The position numbers and the translations under genes are program-made. 10,763 nucleotides of DNA, taken from the NCBI GenBank assembly GCA_034431315.1, contig DAOUDK010000084.1:1-10763 (forward strand), given 5' to 3'. This document shows positions 1 to 4,806 of the stretch, one piece after another (the stretch's first letter is position 1; each line of letters opens with the position of its first letter). The stretch comes from JAUWOY01 sp034431315 (GTDB lineage: Bacteria > Chloroflexota > Anaerolineae > VGOG01). The notes beneath the pieces are model-generated. The model worked only from the letters and a program-made list of their open reading frames with translations, had not been told where the DNA came from and did not search any database.

Positions 1-35
1 TCCAGATAGATTTCTCGGATCGCTATGCTCGCCAC
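1..35 (-). CDS. 5' end of an unidentified gene (runs off the left edge)
   Basis: Only the first 11 complete codons are in the window. Reading leftward from a GTG at 35-33 gives M-A-S-I-A-I-R-E-I-Y-L. A textbook Shine-Dalgarno GGAGGT (46-41) sits 5 nt before the GTG, and a near-consensus promoter lies about 130 nt upstream (163-191). Together these make a real start likely even though the coding part is very short. The alternating hydrophobic and charged start resembles the first strand of many cytoplasmic domains, including ABC ATPases, but that is not enough to name a function. The promoter shares a 14-nt element with the response-regulator promoter, so this gene may belong to the same regulon. 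Confidence 0.55.
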   Translation of the reverse strand, partial: MASIAIREIYL

Positions 36-406
36 GGTTCACCTCCATCAGCTAATGACAGAAAAGAGCCATTGTGCCCTGTCTCGACCAAATCCTTGGA
101 TTGAGCTTGTCGAAATCACCAGGCATCTTAATTGGAGCTGCCTGGGTTGTTTCCTATACATTATTATACCATACGTTGGGTGAAACCGCAATAGGTAAGT
201 CCCTGATTTCGGGGTTCAAAAAGTCTGATTTTAGGGGAGGGGAAAAGGATGAGCTCAAACGATATGCAAAACGCCAGCCTCAGGGCACGGACTTGACAGC
301 AACTGATAGCAAGCAGATAAGCGGACGGGGACCCTCGCCAGCTCATCCGTTTATCCGCTGCCCATCCGTTGCAGTCAGGCAGGGATGTTGTCTGTGAGTT
401 CCTACA
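36..406. other. Intergenic region, leader plus unassigned DNA
   Basis: This 371-nt stretch separates the lipoprotein stop from the left-edge start codon. It holds the promoter at 163-191, its leader (36-156) and the Shine-Dalgarno at 41-46. The leader carries TTGAGCTTGTCGAAA (101-115). Between 192 and 406 no convincing gene is seen. There is a promoter-like TTGACA-17-GATAAG on the plus strand (293-321) with nothing for it to express, and a weak imperfect hairpin (about 313-357) without a U-tract. No clear terminator for the lipoprotein gene was found. Confidence 0.5.
163..191 (-). promoter_or_regulatory. Sigma70-type promoter for the left-edge gene
   Basis: On the minus strand a -35 TTGCGG (191-186), a 17-nt spacer and a perfect -10 TATAAT (168-163) are read. 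Transcription would start near 156, giving a leader of about 120 nt before the GTG at 35. The -35 and the following bases form TTGCGGTTTCACCC, which is repeated exactly in the promoter at 3556-3585. Short arms CCTAT (153-157) and ATAGG (191-195) flank it but could be chance. Confidence 0.7.
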
Positions 407-1360
407 CTAGGGTCCCGCTGTAGCCGTGCCCGTAGCCACTGAGGTGGGCGTCCAGGTAGCTGTCCACGTCGCCGTGGGAGGTGGAGGATAAGGTGGTGGC
501 GTGTGTGTCTCCCTGGGTGGTGGAGGATAAGGTTGCGGTGTGTGTGTCTCCGTTGGCGGCGCGGGCGTTCGGGTGGGCTTTCTCTCGCACCCGGTCCAAC
601 AGAAAGACCAGGTCGGGCTGAGGCACTCGACTTCGTCGCCCAAATCTGGCTCGCCCCCTCTCCTCCGCTTGACGGACACGTTCCAATCGAAGCAACCGCT
701 GTCCGATAGGTCCTCCGCGCAAAGGTAATCTTCCAGTTCCCAGCTCGTATCCCGCGTTCCGGAGGGTATTTGACGAGCTGGGTCCACCCAGGTGCCGTCG
801 TACCAGGTCTGTCCGTCGTGCGGGTAGGTCACGTTGACGAAGAAGTACTCGTTAGTGGCCAGTGTTCTGTCGGATTCCCATCGTAACGTTACTGCACTCG
901 TTTCATCGCCAAAGGATGCCCCATCTGGCGGACTCAGCAGGCTCAGTTGGCAAGGGACTTGACTCGGTGTCAACGGCGGTATTGGCGTAGGAGTTGTAGC
1001 GGTAGCCGTCGGCGTTGGGGTATGGGTCGCTGTAGGTGTCTTGGTCGGTGTGGCGATGGGCGTCACGGTGGGTGCGGTAGTAGGGGTTTCAGTAGGCGTA
1101 GCTACGGGCCTCGGCGTGGCGGTAGGTGTAGGTGTGACAACGGGCGCAGTTGTGGCTACTGGTGTGAGGGTGGGAGTGGGCACTTGCACAGCGAGCGTCG
1201 CCACGACGCTATGTGCTATCGCGGTCTCGGTCGCCTTGAGATCAGGCGTCGCTCTGTCCAGACTCACCCGAATGTGTGTGCATCCCGCCAGGGCCGTAAC
1301 CCCCACCAGGATGAGAACCAGGACACAAGCCAAGCTTATCCTATCCTTGCTGCCGTCCAT
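407..1360 (-). CDS. Secreted lipoprotein with Thr/Pro-rich linkers and a Cys-rich beta domain
   Basis: The predicted protein has 317 residues. The N-terminus has basic residues, a hydrophobic stretch (about 8-25) and a perfect lipobox L24-A25-G26-C27, so it should be exported by Sec, cut by signal peptidase II and lipid-anchored outside the membrane. A short segment (30-58) is followed by a Thr/Pro low-complexity linker (61-132), a folded domain (about 137-258) with six cysteines (137, 214, 223, 246, 254, 258) and many Trp/Tyr, and a Pro-rich tail with a 12-residue duplication. The folded part has the look of Ig/fibronectin-like domains found in Chloroflexota lipoproteins; this is inferred. 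The ATG at 1360 was chosen over one at 1393 because AGAGGAG lies 10 nt upstream and the signal peptide fits. It lies downstream of a two-component system but has its own putative promoter (1552-1557) and a long structured leader. Its biochemical role is unknown; cell-wall or glycan contact is a guess. Confidence 0.85.
   Translation of the reverse strand: MDGSKDRISLACVLVLILVGVTALAGCTHIRVSLDRATPDLKATETAIAHSVVATLAVQVPTPTLTPVATTAPVVTPTPTATPRPVATPTETPTTAPTVTPIATPTKTPTATHTPTPTATATTPTPIPPLTPSQVPCQLSLLSPPDGASFGDETSAVTLRWESDRTLATNEYFFVNVTYPHDGQTWYDGTWVDPARQIPSGTRDTSWELEDYLCAEDLSDSGCFDWNVSVKRRRGGEPDLGDEVECLSPTWSFCWTGCERKPTRTPAPPTETHTPQPYPPPPRETHTPPPYPPPPTATWTATWTPTSVATGTATAGP
476..550 (-). repeat. Tandem 36-nt repeat encoding ETHTPxPYPPPP twice
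   Basis: Residues 271-282 and 284-295 of the lipoprotein read ETHTPQPYPPPP and ETHTPPPYPPPP, separated by one Arg. At DNA level the two units are near-identical on the plus strand (GGTGGAGGATAAGG repeated). This is a stiff, extended Pro-rich tail after the folded domain, prone to copy-number change by slippage. Confidence 0.8.
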
Positions 1361-1413
1361 GATCTTAGGTCTCCTCTCTACTTGCATCCACATTCGTGAC
1401 CGTTCATCTGCTC

Positions 1414-1435
1414 CCGCTGGACCCTAGTCCAGCGG
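1414..1435 (-). repeat. Perfect 9-bp hairpin B in the lipoprotein leader
   Basis: Plus strand: CCGCTGGAC, loop CCTA, GTCCAGCGG, with no mismatch. In the predicted mRNA the loop is UAGG. It ends about 53 nt before the lipoprotein ATG and has no U-tract, so it is not an ordinary terminator. Its 12-nt core is the exact reverse complement of the core of the hairpin at 1505-1526. Confidence 0.8.
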
Positions 1436-1504
1436 CCTCGGCAGCCCGTTGTGATCCTGACCAGCCAGGCCCGGCGGTTTTCAGCATCCGACTGCGCACT
1501 CGGG

Positions 1505-1526
1505 GCAGCGGACTAGGGTCCGCTGC
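1505..1526 (-). repeat. Perfect 9-bp hairpin A in the lipoprotein leader
   Basis: Plus strand: GCAGCGGAC, loop TAGG, GTCCGCTGC, with no mismatch. In the predicted mRNA the loop is CCUA, complementary to the UAGG loop of the hairpin at 1414-1435. The half-site ACTAGGGTCC (1512-1521) recurs in the same orientation at 406-415, across the lipoprotein stop codon. Confidence 0.8.
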
Positions 1527-1551
1527 GAGCACAAGGTGGACAGACACCCAC

Positions 1552-1604
1552 ATTCTACCACCAATTGGTTACACCTGTGCCGACAAATGTTACGAGTCTG
1601 TAAC
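1552..1604 (-). promoter_or_regulatory. Putative regulated promoter of the lipoprotein gene
   Basis: On the minus strand an extended -10, TGG-TAGAAT (1560-1552), has a poor -35 (GCACAG at 1580-1575), as expected for an activator-dependent promoter. A perfect inverted repeat GTTAC-N6-GTAAC (1589-1604) is centred about 50 nt upstream of the predicted start near 1545, a typical activator position. Read on the minus strand it is also a direct repeat GTTACA/GTAACA with 11-nt period, which is the geometry of OmpR/PhoB-type sites. A 10-bp palindrome ACCAATTGGT (1560-1569) lies in the spacer. The neighbouring OmpR-family regulator is the obvious candidate. This is inference from layout only. Confidence 0.45.
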
Positions 1605-1650
1605 GATATTGTCCCTGTTTCTTCACATTGGCCCTTCACGAATGGCTGGC

Positions 1651-2787
1651 TTAAGCCAACGGCAACCTCACCCTGAACGTGGTCCCTTCCCCCTCTACGC
1701 TTTCCACCGCGATCCGCCCGCCGTGCAGCTCCACGATTCTCTTCACGATGGACAGCCCTAAGCCACTCCCCTCCACTGCTCTGGTGCTCTCTTTTTCCAC
1801 CCGATACATCTTTTCGAAGATGTGGGGTAAGTCCTCTGGCGGGATGCCCGGCCCGTCGTCGGCCACCTCGACGATGATGTTCTCTCCGTCCGTGGCTAGT
1901 CGGACTCGCACCTCACTCCCCTCAGGGCAGTACTTGACCGCGTTGTCCAGCAGGTTGATGAACACTTGCTTGATCCGATCTCTGTCGGCGCGGGTACGGG
2001 GCAGCCGCGGGGGGCTCTGGATAGATAGCTCGATCCCCTTCGCCTGCGCCACCCTGAGAAGCCCGGCCACGGCCTCCTCGACGACAACTCCGATATTGGT
2101 TGACTCCAGGCGCAATGGCACGCCCGACTCCAATCGGGAAAGAAGCAGCAGATTGCTGGTCAGGCCAGTGAGCCGCCGCACCTCTCGCTCGATGGTGTCC
2201 TGCGAATACCGCCAGCTTTCGACTTCTTCGATGGAACACTCCTTGATGTTGGCGACGTGGCCGGCAATGGCGGCCAGGGGGGTCAGTAGCTCGTGGGAGA
2301 TGTTTTGGATGAAGTTGCGGTAGAATTCCTCCTGGTGGCGTCGCCCTGAGACATCCGTGACCATGCACATCACCTCGTCGTCAGGAGGAGACGGCCCGTC
2401 CAGGGGCATAGCCCGCAACTGAAGCCGCACATCAGTTGTGGGTTGAAGCTCATGCAGTTCCGATTGGCGGGACTCAGCTATCCGTTTCACCAGGGAGACC
2501 AGACCCCCGTCCAGCCGAGGTGAAGCGCGATCCAAAGAAAGCAATTGACGGGCCTCGGGATTGCACCAGAGCACCCGCCCCTCTCGGTCAGTGAGCAGAA
2601 GCCCCAGGGGCAGGTTGTCCAGCAGCGCCTCCAATTGCCCCACCATGAAAGTCGATGGACCAGCTAGCCGCCTTTTCCAATACCACGAGGTGAGGAGCAC
2701 CAGCCCTGTGGCGACGAGCAGCAGCACAAGCAAGATGAGTGCCGCACCTATTAGGTCGAATGAGATATGGACCACCGGCTCACTCAT
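1651..2787 (-). CDS. Membrane-anchored PAS sensor histidine kinase
   Basis: The predicted 378-residue kinase autophosphorylates and passes the phosphate to the response regulator encoded just upstream. From the ATG at 2787: one membrane helix (about 11-36), a PAS-like domain (about 48-150), the HisKA H-box with N-I-S-H-E-L-L-T-P (phospho-accepting H165), and a HATPase_c domain with N-box N278-LLDN, G1 D310-D-G-P-G, F-box I323-F-E-K and G2 G340-SGLGLS. All key residues are present. There is almost no extracytoplasmic sensor region, so the signal is probably cytoplasmic, via the PAS domain, or within the membrane. The ATG overlaps the regulator stop by 8 nt, implying translational coupling. A GTG at 2793 would add two residues and is nearly as good. 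The architecture is PhoR/WalK-like, but an exact orthologue cannot be named. Confidence 0.95.
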   Translation of the reverse strand: MSEPVVHISFDLIGAALILLVLLLVATGLVLLTSWYWKRRLAGPSTFMVGQLEALLDNLPLGLLLTDREGRVLWCNPEARQLLSLDRASPRLDGGLVSLVKRIAESRQSELHELQPTTDVRLQLRAMPLDGPSPPDDEVMCMVTDVSGRRHQEEFYRNFIQNISHELLTPLAAIAGHVANIKECSIEEVESWRYSQDTIEREVRRLTGLTSNLLLLSRLESGVPLRLESTNIGVVVEEAVAGLLRVAQAKGIELSIQSPPRLPRTRADRDRIKQVFINLLDNAVKYCPEGSEVRVRLATDGENIIVEVADDGPGIPPEDLPHIFEKMYRVEKESTRAVEGSGLGLSIVKRIVELHGGRIAVESVEGEGTTFRVRLPLA

Positions 2788-3523
2788 TGCCACCCCTTCC
2801 TCCCCCCCAACCTGGGGGGGGGGAAAGAGAGGGGCGCTCCCGAAACTGATAGCCGACGCCCCGCACGGTCAGGATATACTGCGGCACACTGGGGTTGGGC
2901 TCCAACTTCCTGCGCAGTTCGGCGATGTTCTTGTCCACCACCCTGGAGTCAACGGCCACCTCCCAGCCCCAAACCCTGTCCAACAGCGTCTCCCGTCCGA
3001 AGACCTGGCCCGGACGTTCCGCCAAAAAGCGCAGCAGATTGAACTCGGTCGGCGTGAGCTGCACCTCTCGCCCTCCGACCCAAACCTGGCGTTTCCCCAG
3101 GTCGATCTCCAGGCGGTCAAATACCAGGCGATTGAGGCGCCGCGCTCCTCGGCTCTCGCGCACCGTGCGCAGGGTGGCCTCGATCTGGGCGATCAGCTCG
3201 TGCGGGTCGAAAGGCTTGGTGAGATAGTGATCGGCTCCTATGCTCAGGCCTTTGACCTTTTCCACCGTCTCACCCAGCACCGTGAGCATGATGATGGGGA
3301 TATACCGCTCCCGTTTCCGCAGCTCCCTGCACACCTCCCAGCCATCTCGCTTGGGCATCCTGACATCCAGCACCACCAGGTCGGGCTCTTCGGCAGCCGC
3401 CAGCGCCAGGGCTTCCTCTCCGTCTCGCGCGATCACCACCTGGAACCCGGCTCGTTTCAACATGGGCTGCAGGAACGAGGTCAAGGACTCGTCATCCTCT
3501 GCCACGAGTATCTTCGCCGTCAT
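2780..3523 (-). CDS. OmpR/PhoB-family response regulator
   Basis: The predicted protein has 247 residues. The receiver domain (1-120) has the acidic pocket E9-D10-D11, phospho-acceptor D53 (V-L-D-V-R-M-P), T81 and K103, all intact. A winged-helix DNA-binding domain follows (about 133-232), with L-T-P-T-E-F-N-L-L and the C-terminal hairpin R-G-V-G-Y-Q-F typical of the family. It should bind direct-repeat sites as a dimer after phosphorylation by the adjacent kinase. The start ATG at 3523 has GGGAGGA 6 nt upstream and a consensus-like promoter about 33 nt further up. The last 14 residues are an odd Pro/Gly-rich tail encoded by a C10 run and a G7 run, beyond the normal end of the domain. Gene order is regulator, kinase, then lipoprotein. 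Confidence 0.96.
   Translation of the reverse strand: MTAKILVAEDDESLTSFLQPMLKRAGFQVVIARDGEEALALAAAEEPDLVVLDVRMPKRDGWEVCRELRKRERYIPIIMLTVLGETVEKVKGLSIGADHYLTKPFDPHELIAQIEATLRTVRESRGARRLNRLVFDRLEIDLGKRQVWVGGREVQLTPTEFNLLRFLAERPGQVFGRETLLDRVWGWEVAVDSRVVDKNIAELRRKLEPNPSVPQYILTVRGVGYQFRERPSLSPPPGWGGGRGGNE
2802..2823. repeat. C7-N5-G10 homopolymer palindrome at the regulator/kinase junction
   Basis: Plus strand: seven C (2802-2808), AACCT, then ten G (2814-2823). It can fold as a G/C hairpin and lies in the last codons of the regulator, 15-36 nt ahead of the kinase ATG and next to its Shine-Dalgarno. It looks like a degenerate copy of the CCCTCTCCCCC/GGGGGAGAGGG type of intergenic palindrome. The ten-base run is also a slippage-prone tract. 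Confidence 0.6.
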
Positions 3524-3540
3524 AGATTCCTCCCTTTCGA

Positions 3541-3612
3541 TTTCTGCTGTGTACTATTATATCACACCATAGGGTGAAACCGCAACTACGACATTTTGGC
3601 ATACAGCAGAAA
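3541..3612. repeat. Inverted repeat flanking the regulator promoter
   Basis: TTTCTGCTGT (3541-3550) and its exact reverse complement ACAGCAGAAA (3603-3612) bracket the promoter of the two-component operon; with neighbours the match is 12 of 14. About 52 nt separate the arms. One arm overlaps the transcription start region. Confidence 0.4.
3556..3585 (-). promoter_or_regulatory. Promoter of the response regulator-kinase operon
   Basis: Minus strand: -35 TTGCGG (3585-3580), 18-nt spacer, perfect -10 TATAAT (3561-3556); the start is expected near 3549, about 26 nt before the ATG. The sequence TTGCGGTTTCACCC is identical to that at 191-178. Inside the spacer TTTCACC and GGTGTGA form an imperfect dyad that could be a repressor or autoregulatory site. 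Confidence 0.75.
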
Positions 3613-3668
3613 GTCACTTGTGCGGTTGACGCGGGACTGAGGCCGCGTGAAGGCGTTCACTCCCTCAA

Positions 3669-3697
3669 TTGACCTGGCAGATTTTCTATGCTATAAT
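3669..3697 (+). promoter_or_regulatory. Strong sigma70-type promoter of the toxin-antitoxin operon
   Basis: TTGACC (3669-3674), 17-nt spacer, TATAAT (3692-3697), with an extended -10 TGC just before it. This is close to the consensus at every element. Transcription should start around 3704, about 30 nt before the antitoxin ATG. Confidence 0.85.
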
Positions 3698-3707
3698 CAG
3701 TGCTGAT
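3696..3707. promoter_or_regulatory. Palindrome at the toxin-antitoxin start site (possible operator)
   Basis: ATCAG-TG-CTGAT is a perfect 5-bp dyad overlapping the -10 end and the predicted start. Toxin-antitoxin complexes commonly repress their own promoter through such a site. The binding protein is not proven; this antitoxin shows no obvious DNA-binding motif. Confidence 0.4.
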
Positions 3708-3734
3708 GAACACGTCCGGAAAGGTGAATGAAAG

Positions 3735-3974
3735 ATGAACACAGGACAAGCTGTCAAGCAAAGAGTGTACCAGACCATTGACGGGTTGCCCTCCGATGGC
3801 TTTGAGGAGCTTACCCACTTTCTCGACTTCCTCAAGTTCAAATACCAGGTCCAACAGCCCCGAAAAGTCATGGCTCTGGGTGGACTATGGGAGCACCTGG
3901 ATTTTGACGTGACGGATGCAGAGGTGCGGGCCTTGCGGCAGCGAGTGACGATGCAGCTTCTGCAGAAGGTGTAG
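3735..3974 (+). CDS. Antitoxin of a PIN-type toxin-antitoxin pair (DUF2281-like)
   Basis: This 79-residue protein should neutralise the PIN toxin encoded 5 nt downstream. The N-terminal half (about 5-37: AVKQRVYQTIDGLPSDG, then FEELTHFLDFLKFKY) matches the style of DUF2281 antitoxins, where a 'leelP...evldFieFLk' helix pair is followed by a short charged tail that wraps the toxin. The tail here (42-79) contains P-R-K-V-M-A-L-G-G-L-W, often seen before the toxin-binding segment. The ATG at 3735 was chosen because GGAAAGGTG ends 8 nt upstream and the strong promoter fits. An ATG at 3728 is out of frame. The family assignment is from pattern recognition, so the pairing with a PIN toxin is the stronger evidence. 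Confidence 0.8.
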   Translation: MNTGQAVKQRVYQTIDGLPSDGFEELTHFLDFLKFKYQVQQPRKVMALGGLWEHLDFDVTDAEVRALRQRVTMQLLQKV

Positions 3975-3979
3975 GCAGC

Positions 3980-4369
3980 ATGGAGTATCTGGCTGACACC
4001 GTGGCCATCGTCCGACACCTGCGCGGGCACCCCGCTCTTGGGCCCCAAGCCGCTCAAATCCTGCGGGATGCTGACGCCGGCAGGCATCACGTCTACCTAT
4101 CCGCCATCACGCTGATGGAAGTCCTGTACCTGTCGGAGGCGAAGAGAGTGGACGTGCGCCTCGATGAGTTGATCGGACATGTGTCGGGCAGTGTCAACTA
4201 CGAGATTGTTCCGGTCAACGCTGACGTTGTCCTGGCGGCTGCCGAGGTGGATGACGTTCCTGAACTGCACGACCGCATCATCGTCGGCACGGCGAAGTGG
4301 CTGGGAGTGCCGATTCTGACAGGTGATGGAATCATCAGCGAGTCCAGACACGCACAGACAATTTGGTAG
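3980..4369 (+). CDS. PIN-domain ribonuclease toxin (VapC-like)
   Basis: The predicted 129-residue single-domain protein is of normal size for VapC-type toxins, Mg2+-dependent RNases that cut tRNA, rRNA or other RNA and stop growth when the antitoxin is lost. The four acidic active-site positions are visible: D6 (Y-L-A-D-T), E47 (L-M-E-V-L-Y), D98 (H-D-R-I-I) and D116 (L-T-G-D-G). The fold order is also right, ending with I-L-T-G-D-G-I-I. It starts 5 nt after the antitoxin stop with AAGGTG just upstream, so the two are co-translated from one operon. It is followed by a strong terminator. It appears intact; the RNA target cannot be read from the sequence. Confidence 0.93.
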   Translation: MEYLADTVAIVRHLRGHPALGPQAAQILRDADAGRHHVYLSAITLMEVLYLSEAKRVDVRLDELIGHVSGSVNYEIVPVNADVVLAAAEVDDVPELHDRIIVGTAKWLGVPILTGDGIISESRHAQTIW

Positions 4370-4415
4370 CCGGATAACCCCGGAGTCCTCTTTTCCACCT
4401 CATTAGCACATAGCA

Positions 4416-4452
4416 AAAAGCCCCCTGCGCGGTGTTGACGCAGGGGGCTTTT
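4416..4452. terminator. Bidirectional rho-independent terminator
   Basis: AAAAGCCCCCTGCG (4416-4429) and CGCAGGGGGCTTTT (4439-4452) form a perfect 14-bp stem around a 9-nt loop. A-tract and T-tract flank it, so both directions are served. It lies between convergent units: 46 nt past the toxin stop on the plus strand and about 20 nt past the end of the glycan operon (4473) on the minus strand. Confidence 0.93.
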
Positions 4453-4472
4453 CTCCTCAGCGACCATGTTTG

Positions 4473-4793
4473 CTAACTGCCAAGTTTGAAGCGCAGGTAC
4501 GATCTCACCTCCCGGCGCAGAGCATCCCCGCCGCCTCTTCTCAAGATATACCACGCTCTGCCTGGCAGGGCCCACCAGGGGGTCGGCTTGACGGCACTTT
4601 GGCCCGTATAGGGGAACAAATCACGGATGCCGGGGGCAGCTTTGTCGGGGGCAGGGCGGGGGTTAGCACAGAATCTGGCCAGCGGCTCTACCGCTCTCTC
4701 CCAGGTGCACTGACCTCTCACCTCCTCGAAGCCAGGGCGATAGACCTCTCGCAGATTCGGGGCGCCCAGCAATTCTATCAGAGTATCGGCCAC
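4473..4793 (-). pseudogene. C-terminal remnant of a GT4-family glycosyltransferase
   Basis: The 106-residue frame begins abruptly with V-A-D-T-L-I-E-L-L, the helix that in GT4 enzymes follows the nucleotide-sugar site, then T-W-E-R-A-V-E-P-L-A-R-F-C and N-P-R-P-A-P-D-K, a typical C-terminal end of large glycosyltransferases in polysaccharide loci, and a basic tail. The whole N-terminal half and both catalytic regions are absent, so it cannot be an active enzyme by itself. The open frame continues a little upstream (Y-S-E-T-N-Y-K-G-L-D-Q, about 4794-4826), already overlapping the end of the preceding GT-C gene in another frame, so the break point lies at or inside that gene's 3' end. A GTG at 4793 with AAAGGA 9 nt upstream could still allow translation of the fragment. 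I read it as a decayed gene rather than a new small protein. Confidence 0.7.
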
Positions 4794-4806
4794 CTGATCG
4801 AGTCCT

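Noticed and set aside
242..295. 15-codon plus-strand frame after GGGGAGGGG
   Set aside because: Good Shine-Dalgarno, but the peptide is too short to judge and nothing suggests transcription across it.
293..321. Plus-strand promoter-like TTGACA-17-GATAAG
   Set aside because: The -10 is weak and no plus-strand gene follows; the next real gene there is on the other strand. At most an antisense start.
313..357. Imperfect hairpin downstream of the lipoprotein as terminator
   Set aside because: The stem has bulges and no U-tract follows on the minus strand.
74..397. Plus-strand frame of 107 codons
   Set aside because: It starts inside the leader of the left-edge gene without a ribosome-binding site, crosses the minus-strand promoter, and the peptide shows no domain.
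1041..1190. GT-rich tandem-like array as CRISPR or minisatellite
   Set aside because: It encodes the Thr/Pro linker in frame; there are no fixed repeats with unique spacers.
947..1427. Long plus-strand frames opposite the lipoprotein
   Set aside because: They are mirror frames of the Thr/Pro repeat codons, giving Gly/Val/Arg low-complexity peptides.
2561..3577. 338-codon plus-strand frame opposite regulator and kinase
   Set aside because: It lies over two clear, complete signalling genes on the other strand and has no recognisable domain.
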